Part shown: piece by piece, positions 25,782-35,130 of the stretch
Layout of the letters: each line of letters starts with the position of its first letter
Numbering within the stretch: position 1 is the stretch's first letter
NCBI RefSeq assembly: GCF_019957155.1
Contig: NZ_JAIPME010000002.1
Location: forward strand, 372,001 to 436,000
DNA length: 64,000 nt
Origin: Anaerococcus murdochii
GTDB taxonomy: Bacteria; Bacillota; Clostridia; Tissierellales; Peptoniphilaceae
Reading direction: 5' to 3'
The notes under the pieces: model-generated
Database searches by the model: none
The model's input: only the letters and a program-made list of their open reading frames with translations
What the model was told of the DNA's origin: nothing
Program-made: the position numbers and the translations under genes

Positions 25782-26228
25782 TTATTGAAATATTGAGGTG
25801 TGAAGTCTGTTATATTTTTCTATAAATTTTTTCTCATATCGAATTTTTATCTGCTCTGATGTCATATCTTTACAGGTTGTTCCGATTCGCATTGTACATC
25901 CAGTAGAGGAGAATCCATAATTCTTTTGACAATAAATATGATGATGACCTTTATTTATATGAATTACTATTAGAGTTTTTCCTTCATCAAATTTTAATTC
26001 TGAACTGATTTCATCTTGTGGGTTCGGTTCTATTTTAGTTGTTATAACATCAGATATTTTTCTAAGAATTTCATCAACTTTATCCACACCAACTACAACA
26101 CCATCATCTTTTACTCCTATAATAATTGATCCTCCTGCACTATTAAGGAAAGATACTATTTCCTTTGTAATCGTATCTGTGTATTTTTCTTTTAATTCAA
26201 TTGTTTCTGATTCGATATATCGGCTCAT
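25782..26228 (-). CDS. Short AlbA_2 (Schlafen-type) protein
   Basis: 148 aa from ATG 26228, chosen because AGGAGGACTACA precedes it (an ATG at 26243 lacks this). The sequence IESETIELKEKYTDTITKEI followed by VSFLNSAGGSIIIGVKDDGVVVGVD is the AlbA_2 domain found in Schlafen-like proteins, ending near MRIGTTCKDMTSEQI. Most bacterial relatives are 350-500 aa with a C-terminal ATPase-like or winged-helix part. Here only the first domain exists, so it is either a stand-alone form or truncated. AlbA_2 proteins bind nucleic acid and occur near defence genes. Upstream of the TM/AAA+ pair in the same direction. Confidence 0.8.
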   Translation of the reverse strand: MSRYIESETIELKEKYTDTITKEIVSFLNSAGGSIIIGVKDDGVVVGVDKVDEILRKISDVITTKIEPNPQDEISSELKFDEGKTLIVIHINKGHHHIYCQKNYGFSSTGCTMRIGTTCKDMTSEQIKIRYEKKFIEKYNRLHTSIFQ

Positions 26229-26330
26229 TGTAGTCCTCCTCAATTATAATTATTATATCATATTTACGACAGTACAAGAATTCAAACCGACATTTTATTG
26301 TCGCATTATTTATTTGTTTGCTAAGTTATA

Positions 26331-26490
26331 TAAAATATGTACGCAAAAAGACCGCAGTTTGAAACTACGGTCTAATTTTTTGTTCAAATGTAAACCACTT
26401 GAAACTATTATTCAATTTATTCTTTTTAACAAATGTTCCCATTTTAATCCCAGTTACAGTTTTTAATCTTATGCAACTATTGATTTTACA
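26331..26490 (-). repeat. Dispersed repeat A, copy 5, next to guaA
   Basis: Directly downstream of guaA on the minus strand, only ~20 bases from its stop. It contains ATATGTACGCAAAAAGACCG, the AGACCG/CGGTCT hairpin (26347-26372) and the SSKW-type frame (here NNSFKWFTFEQKIRP). The hairpin is the only terminator visible for the guaA transcript. Confidence 0.85.
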
Positions 26491-26511
26491 AGATTTTTTG
26501 TTTTTTTGCTA

Positions 26512-28044
26512 CTATTCCCACTCGATTGTTCCTGGTGGTTTGCTGGTTATATCATATACTATCCTGCCTACTCCTGCTACTTCGTTTATCATTCTGTTTG
26601 ATAAAGTTTGTAGGAGGTCGTATGGGAGGTTGGCGGCTTCTACTGTCATGGCGTCGGTGGATGTGACGGCTCTGATTGCTACTACGTTGTCGTAGCTTCT
26701 GGCGTCGCCTTTTACTCCTACGGTTTTGATTGGGGTCCAGACTGTGAAGTATTGCCAAATGTCTTCATTTAGGCCAAAGTTTTTGACTTCTTCTCTTAGG
26801 ATGGCGTCGGTTTCTCTGACTATCCTTAGTTTATCTTCGGTGATATCGCCCATGACTCTGATGCCGAGGCCTGGTCCTGGGAATGGTTGACGCCATACCA
26901 TGTCGTGTGGGATGCCGATGGCTTCGCCTACTGCCCTTACTTCGTCTTTGAAAAGCATTCTTAGTGGTTCTACTAGGCCTTTGAAGTCCATGTCTTCTGG
27001 TAGGCCGCCTACGTTGTGGTGGCTTTTGATGACGCTTGCCTTGTCTTTGCCTGATTCTATGACGTCTGGATAAATTGTGCCTTGAACTAGGTAGGAAGCT
27101 CCGCCGATTTTGTGGGCTTCTTCTTCGAAGACTTCGACAAAGTGGTTGCCGATGATTTTTCTCTTTGTTTCTGGATCTGACACTCCTTTTAGGAGGTCTA
27201 AGAATTCCTTAGACTTGTCTACCATTTTGACATTTAGGCCAAGATTTTTGTAGGTTTCCATTACAGATTTGGCTTCATCTTTTCTTAGAAGACCGTGGTC
27301 TACAAAGATACATTGGAGGTTATCTCCTATGGCCTTTGAGACAATTGTTGCTGCAACTGAGCTATCTACACCGCCTGATAGGCCGCAAATCATCTTTTCG
27401 CCAGCGTATTTTTCTTTGATTTCTGCTATGATTTCTGTAGCAAAGTCTGCCATTTTCCAGGTTTTTTCTGCCTGGCAAATGTTTAAAACGAAATTTTCTA
27501 GAATTTCCCTGCCGTATTCAGAGTGGACTACTTCTGGGTGGAATTGAACTGAATAAATATTCTTTTCAGTATTTTCCATGGCTGCCACTTCTGTGTTAGC
27601 TGTTTTTGCAATTGCCTTAAAGCCTTCAGCTATGTTTGCTACCCTATCTTTGTGATTCATCCAGATTATGGATTTTTCTGGGATATTTTTAAATAATTCT
27701 GATTTATTATCTACAATTAATTCTGTCTTGCCATATTCTGCAAGCTTTGGAGTTTCAACAGATCCACCATATAATTGGTTTATAAATTGGTGACCGTAGC
27801 AGATTCCTAAAACTGGCACGCCTAGGTCAAAGATTTTTTCATCTGCCCTTAGGCTGTTGGCGTTGTTTACAGATTGAGGACCACCTGTTAGGATGATGCC
27901 TGCAAGATTATTTAGGTCAAGGTCATTTAAATCAGTGTCGCAGTCGTGGATTTCTGCAAAAACGCCCATTTCCCTGACACGTCTTACTATTAATTGGTCG
28001 GTTTGGCCGCCAAAATTTAATACTAGGATTTTTTCTTTTGCCAT
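26512..28044 (-). CDS. guaA: GMP synthase (glutamine-hydrolysing)
   Basis: 510 aa, full length. Makes GMP from XMP, glutamine and ATP. N-terminal class I amidotransferase (Cys in ILGICYGHQF, HPE in VQFHPEVVHS), then the ATP pyrophosphatase P-loop GLSGGVDSSVAA, and the C-terminal dimerisation domain ending KPPGTIEWE. The 3' end (TCCCACTC on the + strand at 26516-26523) borders the accessory region. guaA 3' ends are known integration sites of genomic islands such as SaPIbov. The gene is the last member of the long minus-strand core block, 17 bases after ppsR. Confidence 0.97.
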   Translation of the reverse strand: MAKEKILVLNFGGQTDQLIVRRVREMGVFAEIHDCDTDLNDLDLNNLAGIILTGGPQSVNNANSLRADEKIFDLGVPVLGICYGHQFINQLYGGSVETPKLAEYGKTELIVDNKSELFKNIPEKSIIWMNHKDRVANIAEGFKAIAKTANTEVAAMENTEKNIYSVQFHPEVVHSEYGREILENFVLNICQAEKTWKMADFATEIIAEIKEKYAGEKMICGLSGGVDSSVAATIVSKAIGDNLQCIFVDHGLLRKDEAKSVMETYKNLGLNVKMVDKSKEFLDLLKGVSDPETKRKIIGNHFVEVFEEEAHKIGGASYLVQGTIYPDVIESGKDKASVIKSHHNVGGLPEDMDFKGLVEPLRMLFKDEVRAVGEAIGIPHDMVWRQPFPGPGLGIRVMGDITEDKLRIVRETDAILREEVKNFGLNEDIWQYFTVWTPIKTVGVKGDARSYDNVVAIRAVTSTDAMTVEAANLPYDLLQTLSNRMINEVAGVGRIVYDITSKPPGTIEWE

Positions 28045-28061
28045 ATTTTCCCTTCCTTGTC

Positions 28062-28895
28062 TTAGCTCTTTTCTTCCCTTTCTTCTGGGAATTTTTCGAA
28101 GTAATATTGGACAATTTCTGTCGCTGTTTGCTCGATTGTATTTTCTGTTACATCAATTACCTTGCAATCAAGGTCTTTGAAGACTTCCTTGGCATAGGCA
28201 AGTTCTTCTCTGATTCTTTCCTTGTCAAAATACTTGCTTTCTCCAACAATGCCCATGGTTTTGGTCCTCTCAGCCCTGATGTTGGATAATTTATCAGGAT
28301 CAATTACAAGACCAATTACCCTGTCAGGGTCAACCTCAAAGAGTTCCTGAGGTAGTTTGGATTCTGGGACTAGGGGTAGGTTTGCTACCTTGAAATTTTT
28401 GGTGGCAAGTATCATGGTTGTAGGTGTCTTTGATGTTCTAGATACGCCAACAAGGACAATATCTGATTCCAAAAATCCCCTCGGATCCTTGCCGTCATCG
28501 TATTTTATAGCAAATTCTATGGCGTCAATCATCTTGAAATAGCCCCTAGAGAGGGTCCTTGTAAGGCCAGCCTCTCTGATGGCTTTTTTGCCAGTTAATT
28601 GCTCAAACTTGTTGATTCCATAGGAAAGAATATCGAGTACAGTTATGTCTGCTTTCTTTGCCCTATCCCTTAAATGAAGGGCCAAATCCTTGTTTGCAAC
28701 TGTCATAACTATCACAGAATCATCATCGAGGTCGTCCATGATTTCGTCGATTTCTTCTTTGGTTTTTATATCCGGTTTTCTTATTACCCTTGTTTCTAGG
28801 TCTGGAAATTGGCTAGTAACAGATTTCATATAATTGATCGCAGTTTCTCCTGTCGAATCACTTATAATTACAATCGTCAAACAATCGTCCATCAA
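28062..28895 (-). CDS. ppsR: PPDK/PEP synthase regulatory kinase-phosphorylase (DUF299)
   Basis: 277 aa. It has ISDSTGETAINYM at the N-terminus and the P-loop-like GVSRTSKTPTTMILA (~150-165), characteristic of the bifunctional ADP-dependent kinase/phosphorylase (PPSR/RP, DUF299) that switches pyruvate phosphate dikinase or PEP synthase on and off. Position behind glyS is common in Firmicutes. The target enzyme is not in this window. ATG 28895 follows AGGAGGAATTG. Confidence 0.92.
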   Translation of the reverse strand: MMDDCLTIVIISDSTGETAINYMKSVTSQFPDLETRVIRKPDIKTKEEIDEIMDDLDDDSVIVMTVANKDLALHLRDRAKKADITVLDILSYGINKFEQLTGKKAIREAGLTRTLSRGYFKMIDAIEFAIKYDDGKDPRGFLESDIVLVGVSRTSKTPTTMILATKNFKVANLPLVPESKLPQELFEVDPDRVIGLVIDPDKLSNIRAERTKTMGIVGESKYFDKERIREELAYAKEVFKDLDCKVIDVTENTIEQTATEIVQYYFEKFPEEREEKS

Positions 28896-28901
28896 TTCCT
28901 C

Positions 28902-30965
28902 CTATCTTACTATTTCAGAAATATCAAATACTAAATCCATTCTCCTCTTTAGAGAATTTAACATGGCTAGTCTGTTGTTTTTAACTTCCTCATTATCTAC
29001 ATTTATCATTGTATTATCTAGGTAGTCATTGCCTACGAGGCTGGTTTTTTGGATATTTTCTAGCTCTTTTTTATAGTCGTCACTGCTTGCAAGGCCTAGG
29101 TCTTCAAGACTAGAAATTTCCTCAAAGAACTTTCTTTCAAGGTCTGTTTCAAGAAGGTCTTGTCTTATTTCTGTCACTTGGCTATCTTTGGCGAGATTTT
29201 TTATCCTAATTAGGTAAGAAAGTGAATCGTCACTTTCTTCTATAAATTCACTTACAGCCTTAACTTTTTCGGTCATTTTTAAAATATTTGTAAAGTCTGT
29301 ATTTATTACTGAGTTTACTATATCATACCTATATCCATCATCTAAAAGCTTATTTTTGAGCCTATCTTTGATGAAGGTTAGACTTTCGTCCATGGTTTTG
29401 TCATAGTCAAAGGCTAGGGCGTTGGTTTCTGTATAAACCAAGAGGGCCTCAGCTATTAGCTTTTTGATGTCTACGTCAATGCCATTTTCTAGGATAATGT
29501 TGATTATACCTAGGGCCGCCCTTCTTAGACCGAATGGATCACGGCTACCTGTGACGTAATTTTCTATGGCATAAAGACCAACTATATTGTCCATCTTATC
29601 TGCTATGGCAAGGAGGATTCCTGCTACAGATTTTGGAGTCTCTGAGTTTTGGTTCTTTGGTAGGTATTGTTCCTTGATGGCTGTGGCAACTCTTTGGTTT
29701 TCTCCAGATTTTAGGGCATAGATTGCACCCATAGTTCCCTGAAGCTCGGTAAATTCTACTACCATCCTTGTAACAAGGTCTGCCTTTGCTAGGTAGGCTG
29801 CTCTTTTTGCATCTTCTGCTATATCGTCACCTAGGTTTAGTTCTTTTTGATAGCGGCCTACAAGGTCCACAAGCCTCTTGGTTTTTTGGCCCATATTACC
29901 AAGGCCTTCAAAAAATACAAGACTATCAAGGTCTTTGACATAGGATTCAAGCTTAGTTTCAACATCTAGGTTGTAGAAGAATTTAGCATCTTCTAGCCTT
30001 GCAACTAGGACTTTTTTGTTGCCCTCAATTACATTTTGACTTTCGTAGTCATCCCCATTTCTAACTAGGCAGAAATATGGGAGGAGCTTTTTCTTATCGT
30101 CAAGGATTGGGAAGTACCTTTGGTGGTCCTTCATTGGAGTTGTGATTACTTCCCTAGGAAGTTCTAGGTAAGAGTGATCAATTTCACCAACTAGGACTGT
30201 TGGGTATTCAACTATATTTACTACCTCATCTAGGAGGTCTTCGTCTTTCATGTATTCTCCTCCAACCTGGCTTGATAGGGAGTTTAGGCCTTTAAGTATT
30301 ATATCTCTCCTGTCCTTACCCCTTAGGATGACGTAGTTTTCCTTTAATTTTCCTTCGTAATCAGAAATTTTGTCGATAAGAATCTTATCAGAGCCAAGTG
30401 TCCTGTGGCCCTTTGTGATATTGCCGACTTCGATGCCTTCAGCATCAAAAGATAAGATTTTATCGTCAAGTAGGGATACAAACCACCTAATTGGTCTGGC
30501 CCATCTGATTGATTTTCCGCCCCATCTCATTGATCTTGGGAAGGAAATTGACTTTACTAATTCATAGACATTTTCTTTTAGGAGGTCTTCTAGGGATTTA
30601 GATTCTTCCTTTTTTTCTACAAAGATATAGTCTTCGCCTTTTTGTTCTTTGACAATCACATCTTCGAGGCTTGCCTTTTGGCCTTTTAAGAAACCAAGAA
30701 GGGCTTTGGATGGATTGCCGTCCGCATCATAGGCGATTTTTACACTTGGTCCTCTAACAGAGATGACTTCTGCTTGGGCCGCTTCTGCTACATTTTTTAG
30801 AAGAACCATAAATCTTCTTGGTGTAGATTCGATTTCGATTTCTTCATAAGATAATTTATTTTCAGATAAAAGTTTTTCAAACTTTTCCCTTAGTTGGGTC
30901 TTGGTGGATTTGACATAATCTGAAGGTATCTCTTCCACACCAATTTCTAATAGATAATTATGCAT
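28902..30965 (-). CDS. glyS: Glycyl-tRNA synthetase beta subunit
   Basis: 687 aa, the usual size. Begins [16 protein letters not shown] and includes [18 protein letters not shown], conserved in the bacterial alpha2-beta2 enzyme. The beta subunit carries the HD-like and tRNA-binding regions and works with GlyQ, whose gene lies upstream and overlaps by 8 bases. Charges tRNA-Gly in the cytoplasm. Confidence 0.96.
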   Translation of the reverse strand: MHNYLLEIGVEEIPSDYVKSTKTQLREKFEKLLSENKLSYEEIEIESTPRRFMVLLKNVAEAAQAEVISVRGPSVKIAYDADGNPSKALLGFLKGQKASLEDVIVKEQKGEDYIFVEKKEESKSLEDLLKENVYELVKSISFPRSMRWGGKSIRWARPIRWFVSLLDDKILSFDAEGIEVGNITKGHRTLGSDKILIDKISDYEGKLKENYVILRGKDRRDIILKGLNSLSSQVGGEYMKDEDLLDEVVNIVEYPTVLVGEIDHSYLELPREVITTPMKDHQRYFPILDDKKKLLPYFCLVRNGDDYESQNVIEGNKKVLVARLEDAKFFYNLDVETKLESYVKDLDSLVFFEGLGNMGQKTKRLVDLVGRYQKELNLGDDIAEDAKRAAYLAKADLVTRMVVEFTELQGTMGAIYALKSGENQRVATAIKEQYLPKNQNSETPKSVAGILLAIADKMDNIVGLYAIENYVTGSRDPFGLRRAALGIINIILENGIDVDIKKLIAEALLVYTETNALAFDYDKTMDESLTFIKDRLKNKLLDDGYRYDIVNSVINTDFTNILKMTEKVKAVSEFIEESDDSLSYLIRIKNLAKDSQVTEIRQDLLETDLERKFFEEISSLEDLGLASSDDYKKELENIQKTSLVGNDYLDNTMINVDNEEVKNNRLAMLNSLKRRMDLVFDISEIVR

Positions 30966-31839
30966 GCTCTTCCTTTCTTAAGAGAGGAAAGCCAAGTTCT
31001 TCTCTTTTTTCGATGTATTTTTGGGCTACAAGACTTGATATATCCCTAACTCTCTTGATATAGTGGTTTCTTTCTGAAACAGAAATCGCACCTTTGGCAT
31101 CAAGGGTGTTAAAGGTATGGCTGGTTTTTAAAACATTATCGTAGGCTGGGTAAATTAAGCCAAGTTCGATAAGTCTTGCCGCTTCTTTTTCGTAAATATT
31201 AAATAGGGTTTCTAGGGTTTCGTTGTCTGCATCCTCGAAAGAATATTTGGAATTTTCATATTCTGGGAGTTTGAAAACATCACCGTAAGTTAAGTTTTCT
31301 GACCACTTGATGTCGTAGACATTGTCCACATCTTGAAGATACATACAAATTCTTTCAAGACCTATGGTTATTTCTCCACTTTCCAATGCGCAGTTGATAC
31401 CGCCTACTTGTTGGAAATATGTAAATTGGGTAATTTCCATCCCGTCAAGCCATACTTCCCAACCAAGTCCCCAAGCACCTAGGGTTGGAGATTCCCAGTT
31501 ATCTTCAACAAACCTAATATCGTGTTTTTTTGGATCAATGCCTATGGTTTCTAGGCATTTTAAATATAAATCTTGAATATTAGATGGGGTTGGTTTTAAT
31601 AAAATTTGCATCTGGTGGTGTTGGTAAAGTCTGTTTGGGTTTTCTCCATACCTACCATCTGCAGGTCTTCTGGATGGCTCAATATAGCAAACCTTCCATG
31701 GTTCAGGACCTAGGGCCCTTAAAAATGTGTGAGGGTTCATTGTTCCTGCACCCTTTTCGATGTCGTATGGAATCATGACTGAACAGCCCTGTTCTTTCCA
31801 ATACTCCTCTAGTTTTAGTATTAAATCTTCAAAGTACAT
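30958..31839 (-). CDS. glyQ: Glycyl-tRNA synthetase alpha subunit
   Basis: 293 aa. Starts [20 protein letters not shown] and contains [20 protein letters not shown] and [17 protein letters not shown], signatures of the class II catalytic alpha subunit. It forms glycyl-adenylate. Overlaps recO by 11 bases and glyS by 8 bases, so translation is coupled and there is no room for a separate T-box leader. Confidence 0.97.
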   Translation of the reverse strand: MYFEDLILKLEEYWKEQGCSVMIPYDIEKGAGTMNPHTFLRALGPEPWKVCYIEPSRRPADGRYGENPNRLYQHHQMQILLKPTPSNIQDLYLKCLETIGIDPKKHDIRFVEDNWESPTLGAWGLGWEVWLDGMEITQFTYFQQVGGINCALESGEITIGLERICMYLQDVDNVYDIKWSENLTYGDVFKLPEYENSKYSFEDADNETLETLFNIYEKEAARLIELGLIYPAYDNVLKTSHTFNTLDAKGAISVSERNHYIKRVRDISSLVAQKYIEKREELGFPLLRKEEHA

Positions 31840-32605
31840 TTACATTCCTTTCGAGTGCCTTTTTGACCCATTCTAAGGAAGGATAGGTCCCTAGATCTAG
31901 GTTACTAAGGCAATAGTCTATTATTATTTTGCCGATTTTCGGATAGTTTTCTACCAAATTTATATCTTCAAGGTCTTCTGATCTGGTATATAAAAGTTTG
32001 TTAAAATATACAAATTCTTCATAGGTCATAAAGACCTTGTCAAAGACTTGATCTTTACACTCATCACAAATAACTGATGATTCTGATGGGGAAAAGTACA
32101 AATATTTGCCCCTTATATTTTTACCGCAAATCCCACAAGTTTTAAAGTTTGGTTTAAAACCTGAAAAGGAAATATATTTGAGAAAAAATCCCAAAAATAT
32201 ATTTACATAGTTTTTACGGGCCTTTTCAAATGCATCAAAACTATTTGTAAGGAGGGTAAAAACAGTCTCTACTTGGATATGGTCGATAGTCCTTAATAAA
32301 AGGTCGCAAATCGCTGACTTATACAATATTATATCAAAGTTTTTGTTTGATTTGTAGTAGGGATTTAAAACGAGGCCTTCTCTCAATCCATAAAAGTCCT
32401 TGCCGGATCTGTAAAGGTCGAAGGATGCCAAGATAAACCTGTTTGTTAGGGCTAGGTTTTTAGAATTTTTCTTTAAAACCCCCTGGCAATTTATGGAAAT
32501 TTTTCCCATGTCTTTTGTGAAAACTTCGATGATTTTGGAAGATTCCTTGTATTTAAATTCCCTGAGGACTATACCCCTTATGTCCTTAAGGTCTGCCGTA
32601 GCCAA
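31829..32605 (-). CDS. recO: DNA repair protein RecO
   Basis: 258 aa. N-terminal OB fold ([20 protein letters not shown]) and a C-terminal helical domain with a zinc site CGICGKNI...CDECKDQ. RecO helps load RecA on SSB-coated DNA in the RecFOR pathway. Overlaps era by 20 bases, a common Firmicutes pairing. Confidence 0.93.
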   Translation of the reverse strand: MATADLKDIRGIVLREFKYKESSKIIEVFTKDMGKISINCQGVLKKNSKNLALTNRFILASFDLYRSGKDFYGLREGLVLNPYYKSNKNFDIILYKSAICDLLLRTIDHIQVETVFTLLTNSFDAFEKARKNYVNIFLGFFLKYISFSGFKPNFKTCGICGKNIRGKYLYFSPSESSVICDECKDQVFDKVFMTYEEFVYFNKLLYTRSEDLEDINLVENYPKIGKIIIDYCLSNLDLGTYPSLEWVKKALERNVNVL

Positions 32606-33473
32606 ACCTATCCACCAACTTTTCCTTCTTGCGCCAATCTTTTTCGACCTTGACCCATAGTTGGAGGTTGACCCTAGAAGCTAGGAAATCTTCTATCTCA
32701 CGTCTGGCGTCGATGCCAATTTGCTTTATCATTTGGCCATTTTTGCCAATTACGATTTGCTTGTGGGAATTTTTCTCAACAATAATTGTCGCCCTGATGT
32801 CAATAAGGTCCTTATCGTCCCTTTCTTTGAAATCGTCAATTCTCACTGCAAGACCGTGGGGAACTTCTTCTGACAAGAGTCTTAGTGCCTTTTCCCTGAT
32901 TATTTCTGAGACTACAAACCTCTCAGTCTTGTCTGTGATCATATCCCTGTCATAGTAGGCTGGTCCTTCTTCTAGGTAGGATTTTACCCCTTCTATGTAG
33001 GCATTGACATTTGTATCATCAAGAGCAGAAATAGGGATAATTTTATCAAAAAGTCCAACTTGATCGTAGAGTTCTTCGATTTCTTCGATTTCCTCTTCAT
33101 TTAGAAGGTCTATCTTATTTATAAGTAGGATTATCGGAACTCTAACATTTCTTAGTTCGTCAATTATCATCTGGTCAAGTTTGCCAATTTCTTTAGACTC
33201 GTCAACCACGTAGGTTACTAGGTCTGACTCGTTTAGGGAATCCTTAGAAAAGCTTAATAGCCTTTCTTGGAGGACATTTCTTGGCTTTTGGATACCAGGC
33301 GTATCTATAAAAATAAGCTGGCTGTCCTCGTCGTTATATATTATATTTATCTTATCTCTGGTGGTTTGGGGCTTGTTTGAAATGATGGAAATTTTCTCTT
33401 TTAAAATCTTTTCCATAAGAGTTGATTTTCCAACATTGGCCCTGCCAACTACCGATATAAATCCTGATTTCAT
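32586..33473 (-). CDS. era: GTPase Era
   Basis: 295 aa. G1 GRANVGKST, G3 DTPG, G4 NKID and a C-terminal KH domain containing VIGKNGQMIKQIG. Era binds 16S rRNA and aids 30S maturation. Stop codon and the start of recO overlap; cdd lies 4 bases into its start. Confidence 0.97.
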   Translation of the reverse strand: MKSGFISVVGRANVGKSTLMEKILKEKISIISNKPQTTRDKINIIYNDEDSQLIFIDTPGIQKPRNVLQERLLSFSKDSLNESDLVTYVVDESKEIGKLDQMIIDELRNVRVPIILLINKIDLLNEEEIEEIEELYDQVGLFDKIIPISALDDTNVNAYIEGVKSYLEEGPAYYDRDMITDKTERFVVSEIIREKALRLLSEEVPHGLAVRIDDFKERDDKDLIDIRATIIVEKNSHKQIVIGKNGQMIKQIGIDARREIEDFLASRVNLQLWVKVEKDWRKKEKLVDRFGYGRP

Positions 33474-33865
33474 TCTAAATCCTTTTTGCTAAAACTTTCT
33501 GGCAAGAGTTCGTCAATCCTATAAGTCTTGTAACTTTCAGGGTCCCTGGCTACAATTATCTTTGTGTCGCAATCCGCAAACTCTCTTATAAATTGCCTGC
33601 AAACTCCGCAAGGATAAGTATATTCGGAATCGCCTGTTATTACTATGTAGGCAAATTCTCTTTCCCCCTCTGTAATGGCTGTAGAAAGAGCATTTCTTTC
33701 TGCACAAAGGGTCGGAGAATAGGCCGCATTTTCTATATTTACACCCTCAAATATCCTTCCAGATTTTGTCATTACGACACAAGCAACATGGAAGTTCGAA
33801 TAAGGGGCATAGGCCCTTTTTTTGATCTCTATGGCTTTTTTTATCAAATCTTTTATCTCTGTCAT
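33470..33865 (-). CDS. cdd: Cytidine deaminase
   Basis: 131 aa, the short homotetrameric type. Zn-binding HVA...C..E... with CAERNAL and PCGVCRQ, the catalytic Glu in CAERNA. Deaminates cytidine and deoxycytidine for pyrimidine salvage. Overlaps both neighbours by 4 bases (ATGA type). Confidence 0.95.
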   Translation of the reverse strand: MTEIKDLIKKAIEIKKRAYAPYSNFHVACVVMTKSGRIFEGVNIENAAYSPTLCAERNALSTAITEGEREFAYIVITGDSEYTYPCGVCRQFIREFADCDTKIIVARDPESYKTYRIDELLPESFSKKDLE

Positions 33866-34668
33866 GAAAATATCCCAAATATAGCCATGGCCATGGAGGT
33901 CCCAAGGATGGCTCCTCTAATAATTTCTCTAGCCGAATGGATGTCGGCTTCGTACCTGGATTCTGCAACTATGAAGGCAAGGGCAACTAATAATAGCCTC
34001 ACCAAGGGTTCATTTACCAACAAAATGCCTATGGTCGATAGGCAAAAGGCAACTGAGGTGTGGCCTGAAACAAAACCGCCCTTAAAGGCTGTGCCACGGC
34101 CTTCATAGAAAACTCCCTTAAGAAAAATTGTTAAGATTATTACCAAGGAAATGGTAATTAAGGCTAAGTGTGATGGTCGTCTGGCAATTTTTAAGATAAC
34201 TGAATCGTAAAAATTTAAAAATTTGTCAAAAAATATCAAATAGCCAACAAAAACTGCATTTAGGGCTGCAATAAAGGTTGCAGCTGCAGATACGTCCTTG
34301 CCAGCCTTGGCGAGTTTTGAGAACTTACCCCCGCTTGCCAAGTCTACAATCTCTTCTATGGCTGTATTTAAAAGCTCAAGGGCCACTACAAAGGCAATTG
34401 AAAATACCAAAAACATCATTTCAACCCTGGATAGGTTGAAAAATAAAGATGCAATTAGAACTAGGATTGATGCCAAAATATGAAATTTCATATTTTTTTC
34501 GTGGTTTATGGCATAAACCAAACCCTCATAGGCATAGTCAAAGCCCTTGAGGAATTTTTGGCCGTGGGTTAATTTTAAGGGCTCAAAGTCCTCTCCATCT
34601 TTCTTTTGGAGTTCCTCGAGGATTTCCTTTTTTAAATTTTCTTTAAGGTCATCATAGTTTTTATCCAT
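33862..34668 (-). CDS. Diacylglycerol/undecaprenol kinase fused to PAP2 phosphatase
   Basis: 268 aa. Residues ~35-150 are a DgkA-type membrane kinase (GFDYAYEGLVYAINHEKNMK, ELLNTAIEEIVDL, AKAGKDVSAAATFIAALNA). Residues ~165-268 are a PAP2 domain with SGHTSVAF and SRYEADIHSAREI, the latter carrying R and H of the phosphatase motif. Kinase and phosphatase together may recycle undecaprenol or diacylglycerol. The position between ybeY and cdd is typical for dgkA. The fusion is known in some Firmicutes. Confidence 0.9.
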   Translation of the reverse strand: MDKNYDDLKENLKKEILEELQKKDGEDFEPLKLTHGQKFLKGFDYAYEGLVYAINHEKNMKFHILASILVLIASLFFNLSRVEMMFLVFSIAFVVALELLNTAIEEIVDLASGGKFSKLAKAGKDVSAAATFIAALNAVFVGYLIFFDKFLNFYDSVILKIARRPSHLALITISLVIILTIFLKGVFYEGRGTAFKGGFVSGHTSVAFCLSTIGILLVNEPLVRLLLVALAFIVAESRYEADIHSAREIIRGAILGTSMAMAIFGIFS

Positions 34669-34671
34669 TGA

Positions 34672-35130
34672 TTATTTGAAAACTCCTAAGTTTTTCATAA
34701 CCTCTTTTTCTTTTGATCTCATGACTTTTTTGTCGCCTTCTTCTATGTGGTCATAGCCAAGTAGGTGAAGGGTTGAGTGACAAATGAGATACATGATTTC
34801 CCTTTCTAGAGAATGGCCAAAATCTACCGCTTGATCCTCCGCCACATCAAGGCAAATAACTATATCTCCAAGAAGGATTAGAGGATTTCCCTCATTATCA
34901 AAACCTTCTTCATCCAAGGGGAAAGATAAAACGTCTGTTTCTCTGTCCACATTTCTGTAGTCCTTGTTGAGCTTATGGATTGTTTCCTTATCTACAATAG
35001 AAAGGGAAACTTCAACATTTTCGCTTATATTTTCCACCCTAAGGACTTCAGTGATGGTTTTTTCTGCCTTTTTCCTTATAATGTCAAAGTCCAAATCTTC
35101 ATTTGTATCATTGGCTATCAGAAGATTCAT
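34672..35130 (-). CDS. ybeY: Endoribonuclease YbeY
   Basis: 152 aa. The zinc triad HxxxHxxGYDH is visible as CHSTLHLLGYDHIEE, with a preceding RETDVLSFPLDEE. Trims 16S rRNA 3' end and takes part in ribosome quality control. It overlaps phoH by 23 bases. Confidence 0.96.
   Translation of the reverse strand: MNLLIANDTNEDLDFDIIRKKAEKTITEVLRVENISENVEVSLSIVDKETIHKLNKDYRNVDRETDVLSFPLDEEGFDNEGNPLILLGDIVICLDVAEDQAVDFGHSLEREIMYLICHSTLHLLGYDHIEEGDKKVMRSKEKEVMKNLGVFK

Noticed and set aside
26399..26695. Plus-strand frame across repeat A and guaA
   Set aside because: It is antisense to guaA and depends on the chance open frame of the repeat.
30958..31839. T-box leader for glyQS
   Set aside because: glyQ overlaps recO, so there is no leader; no T-box sequence was seen.
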